Origin: Sva-07 sp963707515
GTDB lineage: Bacteria > Actinomycetota > Acidimicrobiia > Acidimicrobiales > Ilumatobacteraceae
DNA: 64,000 nucleotides
Assembly (NCBI GenBank): GCA_963707515.1
Contig: CAVPQI010000002.1
Span: 124,001 to 188,000 of the forward strand
Reading direction: 5' to 3'
The position numbers and the translations under genes were made by a program. This document shows positions 18,709 through 29,700 of the stretch, piece by piece. The first letter of the stretch is position 1; each line of letters opens with the position of its first letter. The notes beneath the pieces are model-generated. The model saw nothing but the letters and a program-made list of their open reading frames with translations, was not told where the DNA came from and did no database searches.

Positions 18709-18746
18709 TGCGACGTTCTCATTCGCAACAGGAGTATCGATTTCAG

Positions 18747-19031
18747 ATGGCAGTCAAGTTGCGGCTCACCCGCATCGGCAAGAAGAAGCAGCCGCAGTAC
18801 CGGATCGTCGCGGCCGACGCTCGTTCGCCCCGCGATGGGCGCTTCATCGAGATCCTCGGGCATTACGACCCGCGCCAGGACCCGTCGGTGCTGACCATCG
18901 ACAACGACAAGGCCGTCAAGTGGCTCGGCAGCGGCGCACAGCCGACCGAGCGCGTCGCCAAGTTGCTCAAGATCTCGGGCGCGATGGACGAGTTCGAGAG
19001 CAGCAAGGCCGCCGCCAAGGCGACCACGTGA
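18747..19031 (+). CDS. rpsP: 30S ribosomal protein S16
   Basis: The 94-residue protein begins MAVKLRLTRIGKKKQPQYRIV, the S16 N-terminus, and contains RDGRFIEILGHYDP. AGGAG at 18730 supports the ATG at 18747. It opens the operon rpsP-khpA-rimM-trmD(-rplS), with GTGA overlap to the next gene. Confidence 0.96.
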   Translation: MAVKLRLTRIGKKKQPQYRIVAADARSPRDGRFIEILGHYDPRQDPSVLTIDNDKAVKWLGSGAQPTERVAKLLKISGAMDEFESSKAAAKATT

Positions 19032-19366
19032 GCGACGTCGACACCGGCAGCGCCGGCACCGGGGACGAGGTCGACACCGACACCGACACCGACACCGACA
19101 TCGTCGACGAAAGCGTGGGCGGTGCGCCGACGGCCGTCGCCGTGCTCGAGCACATCGTCACCTCGATCGTCGACAACCCCGAAGCCGTGTCCGTCGAGGT
19201 CGACGACACCGGCCGCCGCCTCACGCTCAACGTGCGCGTGGGTGAGGGCGACCTCGGACGCGTCATCGGCCGCCGCGGTCGCACGGCGGCGAGCATTCGC
19301 ACCGTGGCCCGCGCCGCCGCCAGCAAGGACGATGTCGAGATCGACATCGAGTTCCTCGACGACTGA
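19028..19366 (+). CDS. khpA: KH-domain RNA-binding protein KhpA
   Basis: KhpA is a small single-KH RNA chaperone. The 112-residue protein carries the GxxG loop in GRVIGRRGRTAASIRT near residues 77-92. It has a 35-residue acidic N-terminal extension with a TD repeat (DTDTDTDTDI) not found in typical KhpA. The GTG start overlaps the rpsP stop. The gene lies between rpsP and rimM in most actinobacteria and Firmicutes. Confidence 0.9.
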   Translation: MSDVDTGSAGTGDEVDTDTDTDTDIVDESVGGAPTAVAVLEHIVTSIVDNPEAVSVEVDDTGRRLTLNVRVGEGDLGRVIGRRGRTAASIRTVARAAASKDDVEIDIEFLDD

Positions 19367-19373
19367 GCGCTCG

Positions 19374-19862
19374 TTGTCCGACGACGGCCTGCTCGACGTC
19401 GGCCACATCCGACGGGCGCACGGCCTCCGCGGTGAGGTCTTCGTCCAGCTGCTCACCGATTCCGACGCCCGCGTCGCCCCCGGCGCCGAACTGCACGCCG
19501 GCGACACGATCCTCGTCGTCGAGTCCTCACGGACCGCGGCCAACGGCCGGCGGATCGTCAAGTTCACCCAGGTCGCCGACCGCACCGCCGCCGAACGGCT
19601 GGCCAACCAGGTCCTCCGCGCCGCTCCGCTCGACGACCCCGACGCACTGTGGGTGCACGACCTGATCGGCAACCGCGTCGTCGAAGTCGACGGCACCGAA
19701 CGGGGCACCTGCGTGGCCGTGCTCGCCAACCCCGCCGCCGACCTCATCGAGGTCGACTCGGGCGCGCTCGTGCCGTCGAACTTCATCGTCTCCAACGAGG
19801 ACGGCGTGATCACCGTGGACGTGCCCGAGGGGCTGTTCGAGCTCGTCGAGGGCACCACCTGA
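19374..19862 (+). CDS. rimM: Ribosome maturation factor RimM
   Basis: RimM binds S19 and helps assemble the 30S head. The 162-residue protein reads SDDGLLDVGHIRRAHGLRGE, the RimM N-terminal signature, followed by the PRC-barrel half (LWVHDLIGNRVVEVDG). The only plausible start is TTG at 19374, 7 nt after the khpA stop, since no ATG or GTG in frame would keep the GHIRRAHG motif. Confidence 0.93.
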   Translation: MSDDGLLDVGHIRRAHGLRGEVFVQLLTDSDARVAPGAELHAGDTILVVESSRTAANGRRIVKFTQVADRTAAERLANQVLRAAPLDDPDALWVHDLIGNRVVEVDGTERGTCVAVLANPAADLIEVDSGALVPSNFIVSNEDGVITVDVPEGLFELVEGTT

Positions 19863-19880
19863 TCTGGTGACGAGGACGCG

Positions 19881-20624
19881 ATGACGGTGCTGCGGATCGA
19901 CGTGTTCTCGATCTTCCCGGGCCTCGTCGACCAGTTCTGTGCCGAGAGCCTGCTGGGCAAGGCGCGGCGCGACGGACTGCTCGACCTTCGCTGCCACGAC
20001 CTGCGCGAGCACACGACCGACGTCCATCGCACCGTCGACGATGCACCGTTCGGCGGCGGTGCCGGCATGGTGATGCGGGCGCAGCCGATCTTCGAGTCGG
20101 TCGAGGCGGTGCAGCCGCCACGCCCGCTGTTCCTTCTCGGCCCCGGCGGCCGACGGTTCGACCAGGCGATGGCCAACGAGCTCGCCGCCGGCGACGGCTT
20201 CAGCCTCCTGTGCGGCCGCTACGAGGGCGTCGACCATCGCGTGCGCCGTCATCTCGTCGACGGTGAGATCAGCGTCGGCGACGTCGTGTTGAGCGGTGGG
20301 GAGGTCGCCGCCTGCCTCGTCATCGAAGCGGTCACCCGGCTGCGCGAGGGCGCGATGGGCAATGCCGTGAGCCCGGTGACCGAGAGCTTCGGTGCCGCCG
20401 GCCTGCTCGAAGAGCCCCAGTACACACGGCCCGCAGAGTTCCGCGGCTTCACCGTGCCGGACGTCCTGCGTAGCGGCGATCATGCCCGCATCGAGCGGTG
20501 GCGCCACGCCCAGCGGTTGCACCGCACGCAACGTGACCGCCCGGATCTCATCGAACAGCGCGGCGGGCTCAGCGAAGCCGAGATCCGCTTGTTGGAAGAG
20601 TTCCCTGCCGACCCGTATCATTGA
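19881..20624 (+). CDS. trmD: tRNA (guanine37-N1)-methyltransferase
   Basis: TrmD methylates G37 next to the anticodon and prevents frameshifting. The 247-residue protein begins MTVLRIDVFSIFPGL, and has the trefoil-knot motifs PFGGGAGMVMR near residue 56, LCGRYEGVDHRV near 110 and YTRPAEFRG near 181. It starts 18 nt after rimM in the same operon. Confidence 0.96.
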   Translation: MTVLRIDVFSIFPGLVDQFCAESLLGKARRDGLLDLRCHDLREHTTDVHRTVDDAPFGGGAGMVMRAQPIFESVEAVQPPRPLFLLGPGGRRFDQAMANELAAGDGFSLLCGRYEGVDHRVRRHLVDGEISVGDVVLSGGEVAACLVIEAVTRLREGAMGNAVSPVTESFGAAGLLEEPQYTRPAEFRGFTVPDVLRSGDHARIERWRHAQRLHRTQRDRPDLIEQRGGLSEAEIRLLEEFPADPYH

Positions 20625-20695
20625 CCAGCCCGTTGCCCCAGGCCCCGGCATCCACCGCTTCGCCCGACCCGGCAGCCCGACACGTAGGTAGACGC

Positions 20696-21043
20696 ATGAA
20701 AGCCACCGACCTCATCGACAACGATTCGCTCCGTACGGACATCCCGACCTTCCAGGCCGGTGACGAGCTCAAGGTGCACGTCCGCGTCGTCGAGGGCGGC
20801 AAGGAGCGCATCCAGGTGTTCCAGGGTGACGTCATCGCCCGTCAGGGCGGCGGCATCCACGAGACCTACACGGTCCGCAAGCTGAGCTACGGCGTCGGCG
20901 TCGAGCGGACCTTCCCGCTGCACACCCCGACCGTGCAGAAGATCGAGGTCGTCAAGCGCGGCGACGTCCGCCGCGCCAAGCTGTACTACCTGCGCGATCG
21001 CAAGGGCAAGGCCGCCAAGATCCGCGAGAAGCGCGACTTCTGA
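20696..21043 (+). CDS. rplS: 50S ribosomal protein L19
   Basis: L19 lies at the 30S-50S interface. The 115-residue product contains FQAGDELKVHVRVVEGGKERIQVFQGDVIAR and KVKRGDVRRAKLYYLRDRKGKAAKI-like C-terminal sequence. The 71-nt gap after trmD could hold its own promoter. The signal peptidase gene lepB, which often follows rplS, is absent here. Confidence 0.95.
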   Translation: MKATDLIDNDSLRTDIPTFQAGDELKVHVRVVEGGKERIQVFQGDVIARQGGGIHETYTVRKLSYGVGVERTFPLHTPTVQKIEVVKRGDVRRAKLYYLRDRKGKAAKIREKRDF

Positions 21044-21073
21044 TCGCCCGGCGCCCTCGTGGCGCCGCTCCAT

Positions 21074-21117
21074 CGGCACCGTTGGTGCCGTCTCGGGCCA
21101 ACCGGCCCCTCCCGTCG
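21074..21117 (+). terminator. Hairpin cluster behind rplS
   Basis: CGGCACC-gtt-GGTGCCG (21074-21090) and a GGGCC/GGCCC stem just after it follow the rplS stop in the 94-nt gap before the next gene. They have no T-tract and may terminate or attenuate the rpsP operon. Confidence 0.45.
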
Positions 21118-21137
21118 TTCGTCGTCGGAGGTGCGTC

Positions 21138-21503
21138 ATGGATGGTCAACGTCCACGTTCGGGTGCCGCCAACCGCGCCCACGGTCAGTTCGGCGAGGAC
21201 CTCGCCGCCCGGCACTACCTGGCCGACGGCTACGACGTGCTCGACCGCAACTGGCGCTGTCCGCTCGGCGAACTCGACCTCGTGCTGGCCCGCGGCTCGC
21301 TGACCGTCATCTGTGAGGTCAAGGCCCGCCGATCCGACGCCTTCGGGCCGCCGGCGTCGGCGATCACCTCCGCCAAACAGCGCCGGATCTGCCTGCTCGG
21401 GTTCGAGTGGATGCGCGTCCACGGTCGCCGCGGCCCGATCCGTTTCGATGTCGTCGCCGTGACCGGCAGTGCGCTCGAGGTGATCGAGGACGCCTTCGAG
21501 TGA
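21138..21503 (+). CDS. YraN family (UPF0102) endonuclease-like protein
   Basis: The 121-residue protein has the restriction-endonuclease-like fold of YraN: GEDLAARHYLADGYDVLDRNWR, GELDLV near residue 46 and CEVKAR near residue 60 make the D-ExK nuclease core. GGAGG 7 nt upstream supports the ATG. Its function is not established; association with natural transformation or DNA processing is suggested for the family. Confidence 0.9.
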   Translation: MDGQRPRSGAANRAHGQFGEDLAARHYLADGYDVLDRNWRCPLGELDLVLARGSLTVICEVKARRSDAFGPPASAITSAKQRRICLLGFEWMRVHGRRGPIRFDVVAVTGSALEVIEDAFE

Positions 21504-21599
21504 GATCGCGGCGTTGCGGTGAGGATCGCCTGCACCAGCTGCACGCATCTCTCACCACACACGAGAGTGCGCGGGAATCGCGCCGCAGATCGATCGGAG

Positions 21600-21710
21600 T
21601 CAGCCGAGGAAGGCCCAGGCGAGGAGGGCGATGGCGACGAGCACGGCGACCGTCACGAGCACGTAGTCGGCGGGCCGCGCCGTGAACCTTCGATAGGGGT
21701 TGTAACCCAT
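21600..21710 (-). CDS. Small single-pass membrane protein, 36 residues
   Basis: A short minus-strand frame begins MGYNPYRRFTARPADYVLV and runs into a hydrophobic helix ending LLAWAFLG. The NPYRRF-basic stretch before the helix predicts an N-in orientation. It is divergent from the enoyl-CoA hydratase gene, 23 nt apart. No family recognised; coding nature rests on the amphipathic/hydrophobic layout and correct length between start and stop. Confidence 0.6.
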   Translation of the reverse strand: MGYNPYRRFTARPADYVLVTVAVLVAIALLAWAFLG

Positions 21711-21719
21711 GGAGGTCAG

Positions 21720-21725
21720 TATCGT
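21720..21725 (+). promoter_or_regulatory. -10 element, leaderless enoyl-CoA hydratase gene
   Basis: TATCGT lies 8 nt before the ATG at 21734. Confidence 0.5.
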
Positions 21726-21733
21726 CGGCTGGC

Positions 21734-22528
21734 ATGACGTCCGAAACTCGCGAGCTGGAATCGATCACCGTCGAGCGCGACGACGCCGTGGTGACCATCA
21801 CCCTGCGCCGCCCGGAGAAGAAGAATGCAGCTGACGGCGCGATGTGGAACGAGCTCCTCGATGAGTTCCGCACGATCCCCGGTGATGCCTCGATCCGCGC
21901 CGTGGTCATCACCGGCGCCGGGGGCAACTTCTGCTCGGGCGCCGACCTGTGGGCCGGTGGCGAAGGCGAGCGACCGCACCAACTCTCGGCGATGCGCCAC
22001 ATCAGCGACGTCTGCCTCGCCCTGCACCGCATCCCGCAGCCGACGATCGCCAAGGTCCGCGGGGTCGCCGTCGGTGCCGGCATGAACCTCGCCCTGTCCT
22101 GCGATCTGATCGCGGCCTCGGAGGACGCCCGGTTCTCGGAGATCTTTGCCAAGCGCGGCCTCTCGCTCGACTTCGGCGGCTCGTGGCTCCTGCCGCGCCT
22201 GATCGGCCTCCACCGGGCCAAGGAACTCACCCTGCTGGCCGAGATCATCGACGCCGGCCGCGCCTCCGAACTGGGGCTCGTCAACCGCGTCGTGCCCGAC
22301 GGTGAGCTCGACGCCGTCGTCGCCGACTGGGCGGCGCGACTCGCCGGCGGTCCGCCGATCGCCTTGGCGATGTCGAAGCGGATGCTCAACAACTCGTTCG
22401 GCATCACGCTCGAGCAGGCGCTCGAGGACGAGGGGCTCTCGCAGACCGTCAACTTCGGCACCAAGGACACGCCGGAGGCGATCGCCGCCTTCATGCAGAA
22501 GCGCGACCCCGAGTTCCAGGGCCGCTGA
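21734..22528 (+). CDS. Enoyl-CoA hydratase/isomerase family protein
   Basis: The 264-residue crotonase-fold protein has the oxyanion-hole segments RRPEKKNAADGAMWNEL near residues 24-40 and AGGNFCSGADLWAGG near 65-78, and VRGVAVGAGMNLALSCDLIAAS near 105-126. One catalytic glutamate position is occupied by FSEIFAKRGLSLDFGG, consistent with a hydratase or isomerase. The CoA substrate is not predictable. The ATG follows the -10 hexamer by 8 nt. Confidence 0.9.
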   Translation: MTSETRELESITVERDDAVVTITLRRPEKKNAADGAMWNELLDEFRTIPGDASIRAVVITGAGGNFCSGADLWAGGEGERPHQLSAMRHISDVCLALHRIPQPTIAKVRGVAVGAGMNLALSCDLIAASEDARFSEIFAKRGLSLDFGGSWLLPRLIGLHRAKELTLLAEIIDAGRASELGLVNRVVPDGELDAVVADWAARLAGGPPIALAMSKRMLNNSFGITLEQALEDEGLSQTVNFGTKDTPEAIAAFMQKRDPEFQGR

Positions 22529-22592
22529 CGTCTCGCTCCGTCGCGCTGACCGTGTGATCACCGGGTGCGCGGCCCAGCCGGGCACCGATCGT

Positions 22593-22598
22593 TAGCCT
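22593..22598 (+). promoter_or_regulatory. -10 element, leaderless secreted-protein gene
   Basis: TAGCCT lies 6 nt before the GTG at 22605. Confidence 0.55.
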
Positions 22599-22604
22599 GA
22601 CCAC

Positions 22605-23453
22605 GTGCATCGTCGAGCCCTCACCGTGACCTTCGTGGGCCTGGTGGCGGTGCTCGCCGTCGCCACCCCGGCGTACGCCGGACCGCTGCCGGAGGCCCCC
22701 GAGCCGACCTCGCCGCCGCCGACGACACAGGCGCCGCCGCCCCCCGTGGCAACGGGGCAGAGTTCGCTCGTGCCGGTTCCCGCCGGATGCCCGGTGCCCG
22801 AGCCGGCGACGGTGGCGTTCGTGGGCACGATGGTCGGCAAGGACGACATCACCCAGACCGTTCGCTTCCGCATCGACCAGTTGCGCGCCGGAACCGGGCA
22901 GCCGTGGGCGATCGACGGCTTCATCGACGTGCGCTATGGCGACGACTACCGCTTCCTCGACCAGGATCACCAGTACCTCGTCGGCGCCGGTTTCGACCCG
23001 ACCTACGGGGCGCTGTCGTCGAAGGTCCGACCCGCCGAGCCGGCGTTCGGCGGCAACGACGTCGTCGGCGTCGACGACGTCGCCCTCGACTGCCCGGAGG
23101 TCGACGACCCGGTCCGCACCCTCGAGGTCGACGGGACGAGCGTCGACTCGGGCGTATTCAGCCTGCTCACCGACGACCGCCCGCTGCTCCTCGCCACCGT
23201 GGCCGTACCGACAGCGATCGCCCTCGCCACACTGGTCGCCCTCGTCGTGCTGAAGACCATCGCCGTGCTTGCCGGCAAGGGCATGTTCCAACTCGGCCGT
23301 GCCGCGGTGACGCCGGTGCCCGATCATCGGGTGACCCGTGTGCGCCAGCACCGCGACGTGGTACGGCCCACCGACGGGGTGCACCCCGAAGCTCCCGGCG
23401 ACGGATCAGACGCCGGCCCCGACGGTGCTGCGCACCTCGTCGAGGGCCGCTGA
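22605..23453 (+). CDS. Secreted, membrane-anchored protein of unknown function
   Basis: A 282-residue protein with a signal peptide (RRALTVTFVGLVAVLAVATPAYA, cleavage after AYA), a proline/threonine-rich linker, an extracellular domain (VPAGCPVPEPATVAFVGTMVGKDD, with two cysteines about 100 residues apart) and a C-terminal membrane helix (LLLATVAVPTAIALATLVALVVL) before a basic tail. I recognise no catalytic family. Its 3' end overlaps the convergent AddA-like gene by 48 bp. Confidence 0.75.
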   Translation: MHRRALTVTFVGLVAVLAVATPAYAGPLPEAPEPTSPPPTTQAPPPPVATGQSSLVPVPAGCPVPEPATVAFVGTMVGKDDITQTVRFRIDQLRAGTGQPWAIDGFIDVRYGDDYRFLDQDHQYLVGAGFDPTYGALSSKVRPAEPAFGGNDVVGVDDVALDCPEVDDPVRTLEVDGTSVDSGVFSLLTDDRPLLLATVAVPTAIALATLVALVVLKTIAVLAGKGMFQLGRAAVTPVPDHRVTRVRQHRDVVRPTDGVHPEAPGDGSDAGPDGAAHLVEGR

Positions 23454-26400
23454 CCAGTCGGGAACGTCCAGCTGCTCGGCCGGTCGACCGGCGATGCAGT
23501 GGACGAGCACTCCGCCGACGATCGGCTCGCCGATCGCGGTGGCCAGCGCCGCCCCGTACGCGGCGACCTGCAACCGATAGCGGTCGAGCCGTTGCGCCGT
23601 CTGCACCGGTCCGGACCAGCGGTCGGTCTTGTAGTCGACGATGACGAGTCCGTCGGCGGTGCGGACCAGGAGATCGACGTAGCCCTCGAGCACCCGATCA
23701 CCGACGACGGCGGCGACGAACAGCTCGCGCCAGTGCTCGGCTCCCTCGACGACCTGACGGACGATCGGCGCATCGAGCGCCGACCGGGCGAGGGCAGCGA
23801 CCTGCGTCTCGAGGCCGAGTACCCCCTCCGCCGCGCACTGGGCGCGGGCGAGGTTGTCGATGTCGGCGCCGGTGGCGAGGTCGCAGAACTGCAACACCCC
23901 GTGGACGGCGCGCCCGATGCTGGTGCCGTAGCGGCCGCGCTGCCATGGCGGCGACTCGACGTTGACCGGTTGCTTGTCGAGACCGGGATCGTCGACCTCG
24001 TCGGTCGACGGGATGCCGGCCAACTCCTCCGACAACCGGGTCGCGGCGACCGCCGTGCGCCGAGCCGCGACGCGCATCGCCGCGTCACGAGCGGAACGCC
24101 AGACGGCTTCGTCGGCCCACGGCAGCTCCGCCACCTCGTGCGTCTCGGCGGCGACGTGGTGTGGCTCGAAGGTTCGTGCCGTCGCACCGGAGGTCTCCTG
24201 CCGGGCCCCGGCGGCGTCGAGCAGCTCAGCGGCGGTCATCTTCTGCCATGCGCCGTCGGCGTTCTTCGGCGGACGACTGCGGTGCAGCGACACGACCAGG
24301 TGGTCGACAGCACGCGTGCAGGCGACGTAGAGCAGCCGACGCCGCTCGGCATCGCTCATCTGTTCGTCGATCGCCTCGTGCTCGTCGAACACGCCCTCGT
24401 CACCCTTGCCCGCCAGCATCCACGTGTCGTTGGCCCACACCACCCCCTGGCTGGTCGACCGCTTCGGCTTGGTGGTCGTGCCGGCAACGATCGTGATCGG
24501 GAACTCGAGCCCCTTGGCGGCGTGGATCGTCATGACCGACACGGCGTCGTGGTCGTCCTCGGGCAGGATCGTGTCGGCGACCCGGCTGGCAGCGGCCTGC
24601 ATCGCCGCCCACGCGCGGTATCGCCGCACACCGTGACCGCCCGCATCAGCCCACGCACGAGCCTGCTCGATGACGAAGCGCAGTCGCCGCCACGTGTCGC
24701 GCGGGTCGCCGTGGTCGAGGGCGAGGTCGAAGGCGCGGCGCTCGTCGGCGATCGCCGCCAGCAGGTCGGCAGGCGCGACCGTGCCGATGCGTTCGGCGAC
24801 GGATCGCACGTGGGCGATCGAGTCGGCGACGATACCGTCCGCCTGCCCCGCCGGTGGTTCGGCCCACAGCGCCCAGGAGCCGCCGTCGCGCACCCAGGCC
24901 CAGAGGTCGACATCGCTGCAGCCGTACAGCGGGCTGCGCAGGGCGGCGACGAGTGCCAGCTCGTCGGTCGGGTCGTCGGCGGCGCGCAGCGCCATCAGCA
25001 GGTCGCGCACTTCGGCGGTGGCGTAGACGACGCTCGAGTTCTCGGCGCGATAGGCGACGCCGGCGGCGCGCAGCGCCTCCTCGAGGGCCGGCAGCGTGAG
25101 GCGGGTCGGCAGGAGCACGCAGATGTCGCCGGGCCGGCACGGCCGCGCGGCGCGTGTGATGCGGTCCTCGACCGGCCAGCCCTCCGCGAGGGCGGTCGTG
25201 ATCGTCGCCGCTACGTCGGCCGCCTCGCGGGCGCGCAGCTCATCGGCGGTGCCGCCTCGTCCGGACGCCAGGTCGTCGTGCAGCGCGGCGCCGAGCAGCG
25301 TGACCGTGCCGTGGCCGAGCAGGCTCGGGTGCCGGCAGGCGTCGAGCGGACCGAACGCCGGCTGGGCGTCGGGCTCGAACTGGATGATGCGCCCGAAGAC
25401 GTCGTTGGTGAAGTCGATGACCGCCGCCGTGGAACGGAAGTTCGCCGACAGCGTGAGTGTGTCGGCGCCGACCTGGTCGGCAGCGCGGCAGGTACTGGGC
25501 GATGTCGGCCCGGCGGAAGCGGTAGATCGACTGCTTCGGATCGCCGACGATGAACAGTCGGCCGGGGAGCGGGCGCAGCGCACGCCAGTCGCTGTCCTGG
25601 CCGGGGTCGTCGGGCGCCGAGGTGAGGCGTACGGCGATCTCGAGCTGGATCGGGTCGGTGTCCTGGAACTCGTCGAGGAGGACGCGTGGGTAGCGCTCGT
25701 GGAGGAAGGCGCGCACCGTCGGCCGGTGCGACAACAGGCGCCGTGCGAGCACGAGGAGGTCGTGGAACTCGAGCTGCCCGGACGTCGCCCGCTCGTCGGC
25801 GGCATCGACCACGAAGCGGCCGACGATCGCACCGGCGAGCATCCGCCGGTGGAGCTTGACCCGTTCGATCAGCTCCGCCGCGAGCCGACCGAGCTCGGCC
25901 TGCTGCGACTTCAGTTCGGCCAGCCTCACCGGACCGTCGGTGGCGCCGAAGTGCTTCTTCCACTTCTGCTGGTTGCCGCGAGCCGGGCGATCGTCGGTCC
26001 AGGCGCCGTACTTGTCGTTCAGCGCGTCGACGACCTCGAGGGTCGAGCGCAGCGTGGTCGAGCGGGACACGGCGTCGACGGCGGCGGCGATGTCGCGCAC
26101 GTGCTTGGCCTGGCCGTCGTCGACGGGGACCTCGGTACCGGCGATCGCGGTGCCGACGGCGACGAGCGGTGCGACGTCGACGGTGAGCGGCGGCGGTGCC
26201 TCGAATGAGACCCGTTCGGCGACGAGGTCCCAGTTGGCGCGGAAGTCGTCGGCGATGCGCCGCACGCCGCGCAGGATGCCGAACCCGTCGAACTCACACA
26301 ACTCGACGAACGGCCGGCCACCGGCGAGCGGGCCGGCGGCCGGTGCGGGGTCGTCGAGCAAGCGGTCGAGGAGGTCGTCCCACTGCTCGTCGAAGGCGAG

Positions 26401-26787
26401 GGCGCTCTCGAGCTCGTCGAGGACGCTGAACCCGGGCGGCAGGCCGGCCTCGATGGGAAACTCGAAGAGCAGGCGACGGGCGAACGAGTGCAACGTGCCG
26501 ATCGGGGCGTGATCGAGCCGGTCGAGCGCTGCGGCGGCAAGATCGGACGTGGATCGCTCGAGCTCGCGGCGCACCCGGTTGCGCAGCTCGGCCGCCGCCT
26601 TCTCGGTGAACGTGATCGCGGCGATGCCCGTGATCGGCACCCCGGAATCGACGAGGTTGACGATGCGGGCGACGAGCGAGCTGGTCTTGCCCGCACCGGC
26701 GCCCGCCTCGACGAAGAGCGTGGCGCCGAGGTCGGCGGCGATCCGGTCGCGGGCGTCCTGGTCGGGTGGGCCGGCTGCAGCGGTCAC
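23406..26787 (-). CDS. UvrD/AddA-type helicase-nuclease (apparent +1 frameshift)
   Basis: Superfamily-1 helicase fused to a RecB-type nuclease, expected to resect double-strand breaks with its upstream partner. Motif I is VEAGAGAGKTSSLVARI near residue 26, motif II VLLDEFQDTDP, then GDPKQSIYRFRRADI; later motifs include VMTIHAAKGLEFPI. The C-terminal nuclease motif is VIVDYKTDRW. The frame breaks near 25486-25489; with one base fewer the sequence reads ADIAQYLRAADQVGADTLTL and the two halves join. The GTG start overlaps the upstream stop (GTGA). Confidence 0.88.
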
Positions 26788-29700
26788 GAGTCGCCTCCCT
26801 CGTCGTCGTCGGGTCGATCGCCGAACCACGCCGCCAGCCGCGGGTCGTGGCGCTTGCGCTGCCACGCCGACCACAGCTCGGCGGTGCCGAGGTGATCGGG
26901 TTCGCAGAACTCGCACTGCACGAACATGCGGAAGCCGGGCCGCTCGGGGAGGTTGGGGTAGAAGCCCGACTCGATCCCGGCGACGACGTGTGCCAGGTGC
27001 GCGCCGACGAGCGCATCGGCCTCGGGGTCGACTTCGAACCCCGGCCGGGCGTAGTCGCCGCGGCGCATCAAGCTGTACTCGGCGCGGACCACCGTCGTGT
27101 CGTCGCCGAACCCGGCCCGCGCGGCAGCGGCATAGGCCGCCAGCTGGAACACTGTGCCGTCGAGCGTCGGGTTGTCCTTGCCGAGCTTGGTGTAGCGGTT
27201 CTTGCCCGTCTTGTGGTCGGTGACGACGAGGGTGCCGTCGGCGGTGCGATCGACGCGGTCGACCGATCCGTGCACGCACAGCAGGCGCCCGTCGGCGAGC
27301 GGGATGGCGACGTCGCCGTTGCTGCCGAAGGCGAGTTCCGAGGCGACGACGGTGGCCTGGCGTCGGCGAACGAGCGCCGAGTCGTGGTCGAGCCATTCGT
27401 AGAGCTCGGCCTCCATGCGCGCCCGCTCGTCGGCCCAGAACGCCCGACGGCCGGTGCGGCCGCGCCGCTCGTTGTGCTCGCAGACCTCGACGAACAGCTC
27501 GCCGAGGCGTTGGTGGTGGACGTCGCCCCATCCGGCGGCACTCGGCTGCGGCAGGCGTCCGCTGAGCACCTCTTGGTGGAAGCGGTCGAGGATCTCGTGA
27601 TGGGCCGAGCCACGGTCGAGGGCGGTGATGCTGATCTCGGCGTCGGGCTCGTCGATCGGCCGAACCCGCAGCACGTAGCGGACGAAGTAGGCGTGCGGGC
27701 ACGCCACCCAGGCCTCGAGCTGCGTCGGCGACACCGGACCGGCGAGCGGCGGGATGCCGCTGGCCGACAGGTCGCCGTCGTATGCGGTGAGCTCGTCGGC
27801 GCGGCGCGCCGCCATCAGGGCGGTGCCCCGGGTGAGGGCGAGGTCGTGGGCGGCGCCGGCAGCGGTGAGCACCGAGCCACCCCCGCGAACGTGCACGTAA
27901 CGGCCGCGGAGGCGATGCTCGGCCTCGGTTGCGGGGAACGCTGTGCGCGCCAGCGCGGCGTGGTGCGAGGCGACCCGCTCGACGACGACCCCCGGTGCCG
28001 CCGAATCACCGCGGGCGCCGCCGGCGCCGTTGTCACCGCGGGCGCCGCCGGCGCCGTCGTCGTCGAGCCAGGGTGCGATCCAACGCGACGGGAGCAGCGA
28101 GCTGGTCGCCCGCAGGTCGCCGCGTGGGAACGTGACGACCGCGCCCGTGGTGGCGAGCACGGTGCGGTACTGCCGCTGGAGGCGGACGGCACGGGCCTCG
28201 GTGGTGGCCAACCCGGCGGCGGCGCGGTCGCGCTCGGAGAGCAACGGATCGGCGGTCGGACGGGGCGGCAGCACACCCTCGGCGGCGCCGAGGACGACGG
28301 CGAGATCGACGTCGAGCCCGACGGCACCGGCGAGCGGGGCGACGGTGACGCCGTCGCCGACCCGACCGACGCGGGCGGTGGCCTCGTCGAGCTCCGCCTG
28401 CAGGGTCAGCCGGAACTGGTGGCGGTTGACGGGGTCGGCGATCGCGTCGAGGTGACCGAGGCGATCGAGCGCCCGACCGAGCGCCTCCCAGGCACGGAAC
28501 TCGGCGTCGTCGAGATGGTCGAGCGTCGCCCGACCGAGCCAGCGTTCGACGGCGTCGTTGCACCACTGCGACCACTCGGCCCACGGTCGGGTCGCCATCG
28601 GGTGACCGAGCTCGTCGCGCAGGCCGCTGACGAAATCACGAAGCGAGGTCGCCGGCTCACCCCACCGAGAGTGCCCGGTGAGCGGGCCGAGCCGCCGATT
28701 CCAGTCGTCGCCGCGTGCCACGCCCGCCTGTCGGCTGACCTGCTCCCACCGCCGACGGGGCACCCGGGCGCCGTCGTCGGTGCGCGGTGGGATGTCGGCG
28801 AGCAGCTCGAACAGCTCGCGGCGGCGCAGCCCGCGGCGATCGAGATCGAGCAGGTCGAGGGCGAGCCGGGGGGCCAACCGCTCGGCGGTCGACGTGCCGG
28901 GCCGACCGTTCCAGCGGATGCCGGCGGCGGCGAGCTGGTGCTCGACGAGACGGGCGTACGGCCGCTGCGCGGGCCAGAGCACCGCCATGCGCTCCAGCGG
29001 GACGCCGTCGCGCGCGTGGTCGACGATCGTCCGTACGGCGGCACGGACCTCGTCGTCGGCGTCGGTGGTCGACACGATCCGGCGCGGCGCAGGCAGCGGC
29101 AGGTCGGGTGGCCAACCGTGGAGGGCGTCGCCGTCGCGCTCGGCGATGCCGAGGCGGTCGAGCAGCTCGAGGCTGTCGCGGTCGGCGTCGGCGTCGCCGC
29201 TGCGCTGCACGACGACGCGCACGTCGAGGTGCCGGCCGAGCATGGCGACGAAGTCGGCCCCCAGCGACGGCAGCTCCTGGGGCAGGTAGAGCACGACGTG
29301 GGTGAGGCCGGGCGGCACCGATTGGCCGACGGCGTGCGTGGCGACGGCGAAGAGGTCGGCCTCGTCGTACCAGTCGGCGGCGAGTCGACGGGCGACGGCG
29401 CGGCTCAGCCGGGCCGCCTCGCGGGCCCGCCCCGACGACTCGTCGAGCGCCGCCAGCGCCTGGTCTCCGGCGAGGCGGAGTTCGGTGTGGAGACGGCGCA
29501 CGGCGACGATCGTCGACGGATGGGTCGCCACCGGGCGGAAGATGCCCGGCTCGGTGGCCAGCACGGCGGCGATCGCCCGGTCGACGATCGCCGTCGACAC
29601 CGGTGCGCGGCCTGCGGCGGCGAGCATCGGGCCGGCGATCAGCTCGGCGAGGCGGTTGAGGGTCACCATGTCGACCCCCGCGATGCCGCCCGCGCGGCCG

